Positions 8,361 to 18,345 are shown, counted from the stretch's first letter. The stretch: 64,000 nt of DNA from Methanosarcina barkeri str. Wiesmoor (GCF_000969985.1 NZ_CP009526.1:434001-498000), one strand, 5' to 3'. Notes: generated by a model from the sequence alone, not told the origin. Numbers and translations: made by a program.

Positions 8361-9130
8361 GTTTACCTCGGGATAAAGTAAAGCAAATATATAAAATACA
8401 AATAAATATATATCAGTATAATTTTTAATTTTATTTAATAGTTTACTTATAATCAGGGCTGGAAAATCTGCGTTATTCAGAGACAGTTACAGATATACAA
8501 ACATAGTTAATCAAGTTTATAGCTAAATTAGATTTATAATTATGTCATACTTTTCAGATCAGCTCGAATATAAATATAATTTGTTGTAGATATACCTTAT
8601 TATCGGTAAGAAGGGCAGGATAGGAAAGTAAACTTTCCTAAAACTATAAAAACGCAGATAATACTTCTGCAAGAAATACTTTAGATATACCTTATACATC
8701 AATTCTAAGTATCCTTTTTTAAGGAAGTATCCTGAGATTTTACAGAAGAAATGAGACGCAGTATCTTCTATCACTCCTGGTAAGTTAAAATAGCATAAGT
8801 ACTATAAATAGAATTAATATATGAATAGGAAAGCACATTAAGTATTTTAAAAGAAAGAGATTTTAATTATAACGACATATACTTAATTATTAGGATATAA
8901 CATAAGTATAAATCTCGGCATAGAATGTAAGATGCTGTTTTGAAGAACAATAATAAGTTCTCCCCCAAAAGAGTGTTTTTTAAACAAGAAATATAGAGTC
9001 CTTAGGTTAAATGCAACTTATTTTCTGACCTGTATACCTGAAATATATCTTTTTCACAGGAAAACTCTGCAGTGAAATCCCACTCTATCGATACAGGGCC
9101 TTGCCGCCTGAAATAAAGGAGGAAAAAGTG
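8361..9130. other. Divergent intergenic region with a perfect hairpin
   Basis: About 770 AT-rich bases between divergent cbiT and the citrate-synthase-like gene. TATA-like sequence near 8401-8420 fits the cbi promoter. A perfect inverted repeat (arms TAGGAAAGT/ACTTTCCTA, 2-nt loop) lies at 8621-8640 and a weaker one (GCAGA/TCTGC) just after it. The 13-mer TAGATATACCTTA occurs twice, about 100 bp apart, on either side. No gene was recognised; a small RNA is possible. Confidence 0.45.
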
Positions 9131-10459
9131 ATGAAAGTTTACGAATCATATGAAGATCTGCCCAAACTAAAGCTGCCCTATGGAAACGACGTGTACATAA
9201 GTGACAGCACTATTCGTGATGGTTCTCAGATGCCGGGAATCGTCCTGAGCAGAGAACACAAGCTTCAAATATATGAGTACCTGCACGAGATCGGAATCGA
9301 AAAACTCGAGGCCTTCGTATTCAATAAGAGGGATAGAGATGCGGTAGATTTAATGTTTGATATAGGGTATGAGTTTCCCGAAATCACAGGCTGGGCAAGA
9401 GCGTCAAGAGCCGATATTGACAAAATTCTCGAAGTTGATGGGCTGGAAGAAACCGGAATTCTGATGTCTGTATCGGATACGCATATTTTTTCTAAGATGA
9501 AACTCTCAGGCAGGGAGGAAGCCGAAGAGAAATATCTGGATGCCCTTCAGTATGCAGTCGACCACGGACTTCGCACACGTGCTCATCTCGAGGATATGAC
9601 AAGAGCAGACAATTATGGCTTTGTTTTCCCGCTAGTTGAAAAAATTATCGAAATCGACCCTGATTGTATTATCCGGGTCTGTGATACTGTCGGATACGGG
9701 ATGCCCTTCGTTAGTGTCGATGAGCCTTATGGAATCCCGAGAATTGTACAGTACCTCAAAAAAGAAATCGGGGCAAAAAATATCGAAACCCATATTCATG
9801 ACGATTACGGATTCGGGTCAGCAAGTTCCATTGCAGGTTTCTGGCACGGGGCTAACTGGACAAGCGTAACTTTCCTGGGTATAGGAGAACGTGCAGGAAA
9901 CAGCGAAATGGAAAAAATCCTGCTATTCCTGAGAGATAGGGTAGAAGGTTTTGAAAAATATAACCTTGAACCAGTTACTCGCTTTGCAAGATTCATGGAA
10001 AAAGAACTGGGACTGCGGGTTCCCAGAAACAAAGCCGTGGTCGGGAAAAATATTTTTGCCCACGAATCTGGAATACATGCTGCCGGTGTCCTTAAAAATC
10101 CCTTTAACTATGAACCCTATCCTCCAGAACTGGTAGGAGGAAAGCGGCTCCTGCTTATAGGTGACTCTTCAGGTCTGGAAGTTATCCGTTATAAAATTCA
10201 AGAGACCTTAAATGACCTTCTTGATATTGAAACCATTGTGGAAAAAGACGACCCCAGACTTCTGAAAATCCAGAAAGAAATCCAGAAACTCTATGATAAT
10301 GAAGAAAGAATTTCCTGTATATCAGATGAAGAGCTCCTTGATTATGTTGAAAAATACTTTCTTTACCAGCCTATCTGCAGCCCGGGACGTACAGGTCGAG
10401 GTAAATTGAACAACGAAGAAAAGATGGCCGATTCTGAGGATGAAAAATTGAAGGAATGA
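9131..10459 (+). CDS. Re-citrate / homocitrate / isopropylmalate synthase family enzyme
   Basis: A 442-aa DRE-TIM metallolyase. The start is the ATG at 9131, which has an AAAGGAGG site ending 8 bases upstream; an earlier TTG at 9101 is less likely. Motifs: SDSTIRDGSQMPGI (catalytic Arg-Asp of the DRE box), THIHDDYGFG (metal-binding HxH) and GERAGN, then the HESGIHAAG segment. The family condenses acetyl-CoA with a 2-oxo acid. The STIRDGSQMPG variant differs from the DTTLRDGEQ form of LeuA/AksA and resembles what I recall of Clostridium kluyveri Re-citrate synthase. The adjacent isocitrate-dehydrogenase-like gene favours citrate synthesis, but AksA- or CimA-like activity is not excluded. Confidence 0.8.
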   Translation: MKVYESYEDLPKLKLPYGNDVYISDSTIRDGSQMPGIVLSREHKLQIYEYLHEIGIEKLEAFVFNKRDRDAVDLMFDIGYEFPEITGWARASRADIDKILEVDGLEETGILMSVSDTHIFSKMKLSGREEAEEKYLDALQYAVDHGLRTRAHLEDMTRADNYGFVFPLVEKIIEIDPDCIIRVCDTVGYGMPFVSVDEPYGIPRIVQYLKKEIGAKNIETHIHDDYGFGSASSIAGFWHGANWTSVTFLGIGERAGNSEMEKILLFLRDRVEGFEKYNLEPVTRFARFMEKELGLRVPRNKAVVGKNIFAHESGIHAAGVLKNPFNYEPYPPELVGGKRLLLIGDSSGLEVIRYKIQETLNDLLDIETIVEKDDPRLLKIQKEIQKLYDNEERISCISDEELLDYVEKYFLYQPICSPGRTGRGKLNNEEKMADSEDEKLKE

Positions 10460-10482
10460 AAGGTATTTCCTTCAGTACCTTC

Positions 10483-11511
10483 TTATTTGAGAATTTCTGC
10501 CGTATACTTTGCAATCTCGCCAGCCATCTGACTGAGTTTTGCATTGCCTCCGAGATCGTAAGTTACATACTTACCTTCGGAAATCACGCGTTTTGTAGCT
10601 TTAAATATTGCTTCGGATTTTTCCTTTTCGTCAAGGTAATCAAGCATCCATGCTCCTGCAAGTACAGTTGCCACAGGGTTAACCTTGTCTTGGCCTGCAT
10701 ATTTTGGAGCTGACCCGTGAGCAGGTTCAAACATTGCAAAAGAATCCCCGATATTGGCAGAGTAGATTAGACCAATACTGCCTACCAGGGCCGAGCATTC
10801 CTCGCTGATTACGTCCATAAAGAGGTTTGTAGAAAGAAGAACCTTTTTATTAAATATCTGCGGGTTCTTTATCAGTTGCTGGGCAATGTTGTCAATGTGA
10901 TAGGGCCAGATTTCGATATCTGGATAATTCTGCCCGACCTTTTCTACCTCCTCTAAGAAAGAGCCGCAGGTAAGTTTCAGAATATTGCTCTTATGGATGG
11001 GCACAACAGCGTCATAGCCTCTTCTCTTTGCTTCCTCGAAAGCATAGCTGGCAATCTTGTGGGATGCGGTGCGTGTGATTTTACGGATTGCAATTGAAAC
11101 GTCATCTGTAAGCTGAATTTCCTCTCCAATGTAAAGGCCTTCTGTGCCCTCGCGCACACAAATCATTTCTACATCTCCAAGAGGGGCGCTTGAATTGGGA
11201 AAAGTTTTGATTGGTCTGACATTTGCATAAAGATTATACTTACTCCTTATAGATACAGCCACACTTCTTGGAGAGCCTATCCCTCCTGGTGTGGTTGTCG
11301 GCCCTTTAAAACAGGCATCTGAACTGTCAAGGACGTCCCAGGTCTCATTCGGAATAAGGGAATTGCCTCCATGCTTTTCCCACCAGCCGGCTCCTGCTTC
11401 GCACATAACAAATTCAACGTCTGTGCCGGCGGCTTCTGTTACTTTAAGCATTGCATCTACAAGCTCGGGGCCTACCCCGTCACCTTTGATTACTGCTGCG
11501 GTTTTACTCAT
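10483..11511 (-). CDS. Isocitrate/isopropylmalate dehydrogenase family protein (probable isocitrate dehydrogenase)
   Basis: A 342-aa beta-decarboxylating dehydrogenase. Motifs: IKGDGVGPEL, RSKYNLYANVRP (substrate arginines), REGTEGLYIG, and the nucleotide-binding stretch FEPAHGSAPKYAGQDKVNP. The ATG at 11511 follows GGTGAT by a few bases and is preferred over a GTG nine bases upstream. The gene converges on the citrate-synthase-like gene, with 23 bp between stops. Together they would form the oxidative branch to 2-oxoglutarate used by Methanosarcina; aconitase is not in the window. Isopropylmalate or homoisocitrate dehydrogenase activity remains possible, since sequence alone does not separate these specificities. 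Confidence 0.85.
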   Translation of the reverse strand: MSKTAAVIKGDGVGPELVDAMLKVTEAAGTDVEFVMCEAGAGWWEKHGGNSLIPNETWDVLDSSDACFKGPTTTPGGIGSPRSVAVSIRSKYNLYANVRPIKTFPNSSAPLGDVEMICVREGTEGLYIGEEIQLTDDVSIAIRKITRTASHKIASYAFEEAKRRGYDAVVPIHKSNILKLTCGSFLEEVEKVGQNYPDIEIWPYHIDNIAQQLIKNPQIFNKKVLLSTNLFMDVISEECSALVGSIGLIYSANIGDSFAMFEPAHGSAPKYAGQDKVNPVATVLAGAWMLDYLDEKEKSEAIFKATKRVISEGKYVTYDLGGNAKLSQMAGEIAKYTAEILK

Positions 11512-11663
11512 AATTATCACCAGATCTTAGGGTTCGTATTTAAAGAACCGTAGCGACTGAAAAGCTAAAAAAGGGGAACTTTTCAAAGTTCGGTATGAAT
11601 AATTGAATCTTCCAGCGTACTCAACGTAAGGCTATATATTTCAAGTTTTGGGTAATTAATAAT

Positions 11664-11701
11664 ATGCTGAGCAATCTCTAACATGCCGAGCAATCTCTAA
11701 C
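11664..11701. repeat. 19-bp tandem repeat, 2 copies, and promoter region
   Basis: ATGC(T/C)GAGCAATCTCTAAC occurs at 11664-11682 and 11683-11701. The surrounding region 11512-11825 holds no gene. A TATA-like run (CTATATATAGATATA) near 11715 is a good promoter candidate for the downstream hydrolase gene. Confidence 0.7.
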
Positions 11702-11825
11702 GCGAAGTTGGACACTATATATAGATATACATAGATACTTGTGCACATTTCTAAAACTCGAATCCAGATTTTCAGAAAATGCAATTCCAAATTTACCCGG
11801 AACTTCATACCTTTGAGGGATGAAA

Positions 11826-12668
11826 ATGCCTGCAAAAATACCTATTACCGATAATCACATGCATATCGACCCCAGAGCCAGAGGACTCGAAGCAGTAAAG
11901 GATTTCAAGAACTCTGGAGGAACTCATATAATTCTGGTCACCAAACCTAGCTGGTCGCTTGGAATAACAGTCACAAAACCTGAGGATTATATTAAAGTCT
12001 TTGACGAAACTATAGAAATAGCGTCAAAAATTCGGGAGATGGGGGTTGGAGCTTTTCCTGTACTGGGTGTACATCCGGCAGAAATCTCAAGGCTTACCGA
12101 GTATATGGAACTGCAGAAAGCTACAGAGATCATGAAGAAAGGGCTTGAGTTTGCCTCAAGATATGTTGAAAAGGGACTTGCTGTAGGGATTAAGTCAGGA
12201 CGTCCCCATTACCCTGTGTCTGCGGATGTCTGGGCAGCTTCGAACGAAGTTATGGAGTATGCTTTTTCCCTGGGAAAAGAACAGGATTGTGCGGTTCAGC
12301 TTCATACTGAAAGTGTGGGAGAACCTGAACTTCAGGACATAGCAGAGAGGGCGAGAAAAACAGGAATTAAAATGTACAAAGTTGTCAAGCACTATGCTCC
12401 GCCTCTGGTAAAAACCTGTGAGGAACTTGGACTTTTTCCAGGAGTGATCTCAGTAAAAGGAGCAATTGAACACGCACTTGAGGAGGGTACACGTTTTATG
12501 ATGGAAACCGATTACATTGACGACCCTGACAGACCAGGTGCAGTACTCGGCCCGAAAACAATTCCAAGAAGAACCAGAAAGTTGATGGAAATTTATGGAG
12601 AAGAACCTTTCTGGGTTATTCATAAAGAAAATCCTGAAAAGGTATATGAGATTGAAATTGAGATTTAA
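11826..12668 (+). CDS. TatD-like metal-dependent hydrolase (archaeal COG1099 type)
   Basis: A 280-aa TIM-barrel amidohydrolase. The metal-binding DNHMHID motif is at the N-terminus, GVHPAE is in the second strand region, and METDYIDDP (the metal aspartate) comes late. Start: ATG at 11826. An in-frame ATG at 11820 sits only 2 bases after GAGG, whereas 11826 has normal spacing. The protein is annotated in archaea as a predicted TatD-related hydrolase, and its substrate is unknown. No operon partner is seen. Confidence 0.85.
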   Translation: MPAKIPITDNHMHIDPRARGLEAVKDFKNSGGTHIILVTKPSWSLGITVTKPEDYIKVFDETIEIASKIREMGVGAFPVLGVHPAEISRLTEYMELQKATEIMKKGLEFASRYVEKGLAVGIKSGRPHYPVSADVWAASNEVMEYAFSLGKEQDCAVQLHTESVGEPELQDIAERARKTGIKMYKVVKHYAPPLVKTCEELGLFPGVISVKGAIEHALEEGTRFMMETDYIDDPDRPGAVLGPKTIPRRTRKLMEIYGEEPFWVIHKENPEKVYEIEIEI

Positions 12669-12772
12669 AGGCTTTTCGGAAAGTAGAAATCAAATAAGAA
12701 GAGGCAAATAAAGAAAGAAGAACGGGTTTAGAAGAATAACCTATAATAAATATTTAAAGAAATCTTAAAATA

Positions 12773-12850
12773 CCTGAAACCGTAAAAAATCACATACTGT
12801 AAAATACCTGAAACCGTAAAAAATCACATACCGTAAAAAACCTGAAACCG
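12773..12850. repeat. 34-bp tandem repeat, 2.3 copies
   Basis: CCTGAAACCGTAAAAAATCA begins units at 12773 and 12807, with a partial third at 12841. The array lies just before a cluster of inverted repeats in the convergent region. Confidence 0.8.
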
Positions 12851-12880
12851 TTAAAAAGCGCATAAAAAACAGAGGTGAAG

Positions 12881-12985
12881 AGGATTAAGAAAACGCCTTC
12901 ACATTGAATCCTCTGTCGTTTCTGGAAGGAGTAAACTGCCAGAAACCAGGTATTGTTGCCGGAACAGAGCCGGCAGTTAAAATAC
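12881..12985. other. Cluster of inverted repeats between convergent genes
   Basis: Several possible stems lie in about 100 bases: AGGATT/AATCCT, GTTTCTGG/CCAGAAAC, and AACTGCC/GGCAGTT. The last two share bases, so they are mutually exclusive. The cluster lies between the 3' ends of the hydrolase gene (+) and the aMBF1 gene (-). It may be a bidirectional terminator or a small structured RNA. Confidence 0.5.
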
Positions 12986-13034
12986 TTTATCTTACTCTAC
13001 TTTGAGATTTACTTCTCTTTATCCGCTTTGATAT

Positions 13035-13520
13035 TTACTTTCTTTTTATTTTCACTATATCTCCGAGGGTCATATCTTTCTTTAGGTGAGAAACTTCCTG
13101 TCCCGACTCATCCACACGTTCTGTAAGTTTGATGTTAAGGGTGTGTTCGAGTTTCTTCCGGACAGAATCCTCTGGCACGATTTCGCTGCGTTCTATCTTT
13201 TTGATTAAAGATACTTTTTCTTTGATATTTTCAGCCAGGTCTTCCTGAGACCAGCCTTTTGCTTTTCTGGCGTCCCGGATAATCTGATCATAGTTGTCCA
13301 GGAGTTCGTCTTTCAAGATATCGAAAAAATCCTTTTTTGGCCTATTTCCAGTTCGTGTTACCGTTCGAACCACCGGAGAGACTTTTCTTGACACGGGAGT
13401 TCGTTTATCAACGGGTTTACCATAAGGAGCACATTTTTGGCAGACCTGGAGTTCGCTGTTATCAATTGTAATGCATATAGGCTTTCCGCGGATCTCTGCA
13501 CCACATATTTCGCACTGCAT
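13035..13520 (-). CDS. Archaeal multiprotein bridging factor aMBF1
   Basis: A 161-aa protein with an N-terminal zinc ribbon (CEICG and CQKC pairs) and a C-terminal Cro/C1-type helix-turn-helix ([33 protein letters not shown]), the layout of archaeal MBF1. It binds TBP or the ribosome in related organisms and is thought to link transcription or translation factors. The ATG at 13520 follows GTGATC; an upstream in-frame GTG (13529) is less likely. It is divergent from the PAN gene with 57 bp between starts. Confidence 0.92.
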   Translation of the reverse strand: MQCEICGAEIRGKPICITIDNSELQVCQKCAPYGKPVDKRTPVSRKVSPVVRTVTRTGNRPKKDFFDILKDELLDNYDQIIRDARKAKGWSQEDLAENIKEKVSLIKKIERSEIVPEDSVRKKLEHTLNIKLTERVDESGQEVSHLKKDMTLGDIVKIKRK

Positions 13521-13577
13521 ATTGATCACTTCGAAAACGCTATATACGGTATGAACTTAAATATTATTCGGAGCTCC

Positions 13578-14873
13578 ATGACGGAAAGTACCAAAAGTAA
13601 GGATGAAAGCATGCGCAGTCACCTTGGTAAGCCCGGACCTGTGTATGACGGAATCGAGCCTGGAGAGCTGGGGGAAGTAACTGAAAGCGTCCAGGACCGA
13701 ATGAGGCAACTTGAAAGCCGAAACAGTTATCTGGAAGAGCAGTGCAGCCAGATTGAATCCGAAAAACGTTATCTAGAAAACCAAAAGATAAAGTACGAAC
13801 GAGAGATACGAAAGCTGCAGTCTGAACTCGATCGGATGAAGACCTCTCCGCTCATTATTGGTACGGTCATTGATGTAATTAAGAATGATAGAATAATTGT
13901 CCGAAGCAGTAACGGACCTCAGTTTCTGGTTAATGTCTCACAATATATTGATGAGAAAAAACTGCTTCCAGGAGCAAAGGTTGCCCTGAACCAGCATACG
14001 CTTGCTATTGCCGAGGTTATTCCTTCTACGGAAGAACCTTTTGTTGCTGCAATGGAAGTCCTCGAAAGCGTAGAAGTGGACTATGACCAGATCGGCGGTC
14101 TCGATGAGCAAATACAGGAACTTCAGGAAGCTGTCGAACTTCCTCTCATTGAGCCGGAACGCTTTGCTCGGATAGGTATCGATCCTCCTAAGGGAGTTCT
14201 TCTTTATGGACTTCCGGGAACAGGTAAAACACTGCTTGCAAAAGCCGTGGCTCACAGAACCAATGCAACTTTTATCAGAGTTGTAGGCTCTGAGCTCGTG
14301 CAAAAGTACATTGGGGACGGTTCCAAACTCGTAAGAGAAATCTTCGAAATGGCCCGGAAAAAGGCCCCGAGTATTATTTTCATTGATGAGCTGGACTCAA
14401 TTGCTGCAAGGCGTTTGAATGAAACTACTGGAGCAGACCGTGAGGTTCAGAGGACGCTTATGCAGCTGCTGGCAGAGATGGATGGCTTTGACAAAAGAAA
14501 AAATATCAGGATTATTGCAGCAACAAACCGTCCTGATGTCCTTGACCCGGCAATTCTCAGGCCAGGTCGATTTGACAGGCTTGTCCATGTCCCTATGCCC
14601 GGAGTAGAGGCCAGAGGAAAGATTCTCAAAATCCACTGTGGGAAAATGACTCTTGCAGGAGATATTGATTTTAAGAGGCTTGCAAAAGCTACCGAAGGAA
14701 TGAGTGGAGCAGACCTGAAGGCAATCGCCACCGAAGCAGGTATGTTTGCGGTCAGGAAAAACAAAGAACTGATTGAAATGGAAGATTTCCTCGAAGCAGT
14801 GGATAAAGTCTCTATGGCTGCAGATACGCAGAAAATGATGCCTACAAGTCTCCCTGAAACTATGTTCGTGTAA
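13578..14873 (+). CDS. pan: Proteasome-activating nucleotidase PAN
   Basis: A 431-aa AAA+ ATPase that unfolds substrates for the 20S proteasome. Layout: an N-terminal coiled coil (about 30-80), an OB domain, and an AAA+ domain with Walker A GLPGTGKT, Walker B IIFIDELD and second-region-of-homology ATNRPD and RPGRFD. The start is the ATG at 13578, preceded by GGAG; longer readings overlap the divergent aMBF1 gene. The C-terminus is Met-Phe-Val, an HbYX-like tail with Phe in place of Tyr. The P-loop has Leu where GPPGTGKT is usual. Some Methanosarcina may carry a second PAN; this could be the variant copy. Confidence 0.93.
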   Translation: MTESTKSKDESMRSHLGKPGPVYDGIEPGELGEVTESVQDRMRQLESRNSYLEEQCSQIESEKRYLENQKIKYEREIRKLQSELDRMKTSPLIIGTVIDVIKNDRIIVRSSNGPQFLVNVSQYIDEKKLLPGAKVALNQHTLAIAEVIPSTEEPFVAAMEVLESVEVDYDQIGGLDEQIQELQEAVELPLIEPERFARIGIDPPKGVLLYGLPGTGKTLLAKAVAHRTNATFIRVVGSELVQKYIGDGSKLVREIFEMARKKAPSIIFIDELDSIAARRLNETTGADREVQRTLMQLLAEMDGFDKRKNIRIIAATNRPDVLDPAILRPGRFDRLVHVPMPGVEARGKILKIHCGKMTLAGDIDFKRLAKATEGMSGADLKAIATEAGMFAVRKNKELIEMEDFLEAVDKVSMAADTQKMMPTSLPETMFV

Positions 14874-15060
14874 AAAAGTTTCCGGTAACCCGAATAGAAA
14901 GCTCCTTGGGGGCTCATTTTTATCTCTGGCTTATTTTTACTTTAGCTTGAGATAAAGGGTTTTGCCGGAAAATTGAACATTTTCCTGGAAAGGACTTTTA
15001 TTAGAAGGCCTGTAAGGAAACCGACAAACTATTTTTGTAATCCAGACATAAGAAGTACCT

Positions 15061-15645
15061 GTGAATATAGATTTTCATATCAAGCCCGAAATTCGAATTT
15101 TAGGTATAGACGATTCTGCGCTCCTCAATGAAAAAGTGATGATAGTCGGAGCTGTTTTTCGGGGAGGAGATTGGATTGACGGGGTCCTTCGTTCAGAAAT
15201 CACAAAGGATGGGCTTGATGCTACTGAAGTTATCTGTAACATGATAAAGAAGAGTAAACATTACGACCAGATAAGAACGGTTATTCTCGATGGAATCACT
15301 TATGGAGGTTTTAATGTTGTCGATATACAGATGCTTTACAGGGAAACTGGAATTCCTGTCATTGTAGTTATGCGATCTTATCCTGACTTCGAGAAAATAA
15401 AATCTGCTCTTAAATACTTCCCCGATGGAGAGGAACGATGGACGATAATAAAGCGGGCCGGAAAAATAGAAAGAATTCCAGGTGAAAAGAGTCCTATTTA
15501 TATCCAAAGAGCAGGCATAGGTGTGGAGACTGTTAAAAAGATTATCCGGCTTACCTCAATAAGAAGCAATATTCCTGAACCTTTAAGGGTTGCCCACCTG
15601 ATTGCAACAGGTATTATCCTGGGAGAGTCCAGAGGGAAAGCGTAG
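15061..15645 (+). CDS. DUF99 family protein (endonuclease V-like fold)
   Basis: A 194-aa protein with the DUF99 pattern: RILGIDDS near the start, VGAVFRGGDWIDGVL, the TVILDGITYGGFNVVDI strand, and a C-terminal AHLIATGI-GESRGKA helix. The fold is related to endonuclease V, but the function is not established. The start is GTG at 15061. No partner gene lies within 180 bp upstream, and ftsZ is about 365 bp downstream. Confidence 0.88.
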   Translation: MNIDFHIKPEIRILGIDDSALLNEKVMIVGAVFRGGDWIDGVLRSEITKDGLDATEVICNMIKKSKHYDQIRTVILDGITYGGFNVVDIQMLYRETGIPVIVVMRSYPDFEKIKSALKYFPDGEERWTIIKRAGKIERIPGEKSPIYIQRAGIGVETVKKIIRLTSIRSNIPEPLRVAHLIATGIILGESRGKA

Positions 15646-16010
15646 TTGTTTTTAATGAAAGAGAAAGGTAAAAATACAGGGAAGGCTTCAGAAAATTAAA
15701 ATAATAAAAAATAAACATTTTGGCCAAAGAAATTGAAGAAGACTCAGACTTATTAGAGAAGGTTCCGAATTATAGCAAATAAAACCGGATCATAATAACT
15801 GTGGGGAAAAGCCTGAGGCTAAATAGGAAGTAGAAGAGTTTAATTAAATTATTAAACAAATACATTATAGGTTTAAAGACTTGAACAGGAAAACTATTAA
15901 ATTGGAAACTGTATATGTGATGGTTAAATACACATGTTCCCTCTAAAAATACATTTATTTTTTAATACCAGTCATTAAAATTACCTCATAGGATGGAGGA
16001 AAACAGTATC
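15646..16010. other. Intergenic region upstream of ftsZ
   Basis: AT-rich and without a gene. It presumably holds the ftsZ promoter; TATTAAACAAATA-type sequence near 15850 is only a weak candidate. Confidence 0.4.
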
Positions 16011-17138
16011 ATGAGATCCATTGTGGAAGAAGCCCTTGCTCGATCTGCCCAGGAAGGACGTGCCGGGCAGAGTGAGTACTCAAATTTAGATTACTCTAAC
16101 GTAGTAGACTCAGATGTAGATGCTGAACTCGAAGAGATCCTCAGAAGCCTTAAAACAACTATCAAAGTGATAGGATGCGGCGGCGGCGGCTCAAACAGCA
16201 TCCAGCGCATGATGGGTGAAGGGATACAGGGAGCTGACCTTGTTGCCTTGAATACCGATGCCCAGCACCTTCTTCATATACGCTCCGGAAAAAAGATTCT
16301 TATCGGGAAAAAGAAAACCCGTGGGCTTGGAGCTGGCAGCCTCCCCCAGATCGGAGAAGATGCTGCAATCGAAAGCATTGACGAAATTAACAGCGTTGTC
16401 GAAGGCTCTGACATGGTCTTTATTACCGCAGGGCTTGGAGGAGGAACCGGCACAGGATCAGCACCTATAGTCGCTGAGGCTGCCAGAGACGCAGGAGCCC
16501 TTACGATTGCAGTTGTCACTTTGCCCTTCAGTGTAGAAGGCCATGTTCGCAGGACAAATGCAGAAGCCGGTCTTGAACGCCTTAGAGATGTCGCAGATAC
16601 GGTAATTGTGGTTCCCAACGATAAGCTGATCGAAGTAGTTCCAAGGCTTCCGCTTCAGGCTGCCTTCAAGGTTTCAGACGAAGTTCTTATGAGAGCCGTA
16701 AAGGGTATCACTGAACTAATCACAAAACCAGGACTTGTAAACCTTGATTTTGCAGATATCCGAACTGTTATGCAGAACGGAGGCGTTGCAATGATAGGGC
16801 TTGGAGAGTCCGACGGAGAAAACAAAGCTGTTGAATCCGTACAGAAAGCTTTGCGCAGCCCGCTTCTTGATGTGGATATCTCAGGTGCAACCTCTGCTCT
16901 TGTTAATGTGGTTGGCGGCCCTGACATGACAATTTCAGAAGCTGAATCTGTGGTTCAGGAAGTTTACAACAGGATAGACGCAAACGCCCGCCTGATCTGG
17001 GGTGCACAGGTTGATCCTGATCTCGAACAAACTGTACGTACCATGATTGTGGTGACAGGAGTAACATCCGCCCAGATTTATGGTCATGGAAACGACAAGG
17101 ATATTGCCTTTAAATATGGAATTGATTTTGTAGAGTGA
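16011..17138 (+). CDS. ftsZ: Cell division GTPase FtsZ
   Basis: A 375-aa tubulin-like GTPase that forms the division ring. The GTP-binding [10 protein letters not shown] is present, with [10 protein letters not shown] near the N-terminus, NTDAQHL and the T7-loop [11 protein letters not shown]. The ATG at 16011 has GGAGG 11 bases upstream. An earlier ATG at 15993 would place its start against that site. An N-terminal extension of about 45 acidic residues precedes the core. The downstream order ftsZ-secE-spt5-rpl11 is a conserved archaeal arrangement. Confidence 0.96.
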   Translation: MRSIVEEALARSAQEGRAGQSEYSNLDYSNVVDSDVDAELEEILRSLKTTIKVIGCGGGGSNSIQRMMGEGIQGADLVALNTDAQHLLHIRSGKKILIGKKKTRGLGAGSLPQIGEDAAIESIDEINSVVEGSDMVFITAGLGGGTGTGSAPIVAEAARDAGALTIAVVTLPFSVEGHVRRTNAEAGLERLRDVADTVIVVPNDKLIEVVPRLPLQAAFKVSDEVLMRAVKGITELITKPGLVNLDFADIRTVMQNGGVAMIGLGESDGENKAVESVQKALRSPLLDVDISGATSALVNVVGGPDMTISEAESVVQEVYNRIDANARLIWGAQVDPDLEQTVRTMIVVTGVTSAQIYGHGNDKDIAFKYGIDFVE

Positions 17139-17556
17139 TCAAACCAGAGATAAAAGGGATTAAATCTTCGGTTGGAGAAAAAATACTGTTTTCCTCTCTT
17201 TAAAATAAAAATAAGGGATAGGAATAAAAACCAATCGAAAACTATTTTTATGGTAAATGCCGTATGGTGCCGATACAATTCGGTATCAAAAAATAAATAT
17301 TTCTACTGACGCGATTAAAACTTTGGAACAAATGCAAGTTCAGCATCGGAATCTTTTGACGTTTTAAAAGCCGTGTCAGTGATATCTTCATATAATAGGA
17401 ATTAATAATATAAACCGCCCGTTCCTTCCTTACTATAAATCCGGAAATTCTATATCTAAGAAAAGCGAATTTCGGGAATGGAAAACCCATAGGAAGAACT
17501 CTAGGCAATAAATTAAAGAAAGATAAATAGAATAAAGAAAACCTGGATGTGAACTG
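17139..17556. other. Intergenic region between ftsZ and secE
   Basis: No gene is visible. A small inverted repeat (GATAC/GTATC) lies near 17270. The promoter of the secE-spt5 unit is probably here. Confidence 0.4.
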
Positions 17557-17772
17557 ATGGTAGAATCCACGTTTGAACCGAAAATAACTGCAGAAAGCGT
17601 TGGTCAGGTAATCCGGGCACACCTGAGAGTCCTGAAACTTACTAGAAAACCGTCCAGGGAAGAGTTCTTGACCATTGCCAAAGTTGCAGGTGTTGGCATT
17701 CTGGCTGTGGGAGCAATAGGATTTATAATATATGTACTGTTGACAATGTTGCCCCAGTGGGTGGCTCAATGA
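17557..17772 (+). CDS. secE: Protein translocase subunit SecE (Sec61 gamma)
   Basis: A 71-aa protein with one C-terminal membrane helix (about 45-65) after an amphipathic segment containing LRVLKLTRKPSREEF, the SecE/Sec61-gamma signature. It clamps the SecY channel. Its TGA overlaps the ATG of spt5 in an ATGA junction, so the two are translationally coupled. Confidence 0.95.
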   Translation: MVESTFEPKITAESVGQVIRAHLRVLKLTRKPSREEFLTIAKVAGVGILAVGAIGFIIYVLLTMLPQWVAQ

Positions 17773-18227
17773 GTGAGGATTCCCAGATATTTGTAATCAA
17801 AACTACGGCAAACCAAGAAAGATCGGTTGCAACAGCCCTTGCCAGAGTTTCGAAAAAGGAGAAACTGGATATAAGGGCAATTCTGGCTCCTGATGAGCTA
17901 AAAGGATATGTCCTGGTCGAGGCTCCTAAATCCGGAATTGTAGAACTGGCAATTCAGACTATTCCCCATGCAAGGGCTCTTGTGAAAGGGAGCTCTTCAA
18001 TTGCTGAAATTGAGCATTTCCTTAAACCCAAACCAACAGTGACAGGGATCAAGGAAGGGGCTATAATTGAGGTCACTTCAGGACCCTTTAAAGGTGAGAA
18101 AGCCCGGGTTAAAAGAGTTGACGAAGGGCATGAGGAAATTACTGTGGAGCTGTTTGATGCTGTGGTTCCGATTCCCATCACGATTCGTGGCGATACTGTA
18201 AGAATTCTTAAAAAAGAGAACGAGTAA
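17769..18227 (+). CDS. spt5: Transcription elongation factor Spt5 (NusG homologue)
   Basis: A 152-aa protein with an N-terminal NGN domain (FVIKTTANQERSVATAL, LKGYVLVEA) and a C-terminal KOW domain (GAIIEVTSGPFKGEKARVKRVD). It binds the RNA polymerase clamp and couples transcription to translation. The ATG at 17769 is preceded by GGGTGG, a better start than the in-frame GTG at 17757. Confidence 0.96.
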   Translation: MSEDSQIFVIKTTANQERSVATALARVSKKEKLDIRAILAPDELKGYVLVEAPKSGIVELAIQTIPHARALVKGSSSIAEIEHFLKPKPTVTGIKEGAIIEVTSGPFKGEKARVKRVDEGHEEITVELFDAVVPIPITIRGDTVRILKKENE

Positions 18228-18345
18228 AGTCACAGATAGATGGGAAAATACCGAAAATTCCAGCTTATTAATTAAAATCACCAGTACTCAAAGTGGATCT
18301 AAATGGATCTACAACCATATACTTATTAAAACCGGTGAGACTCAG

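Noticed and set aside
13437-13577. N-terminal extension of PAN
   Set aside because: It overlaps the divergent aMBF1 gene and its promoter; the ATG at 13578 has a GGAG site and gives the normal family N-terminus.
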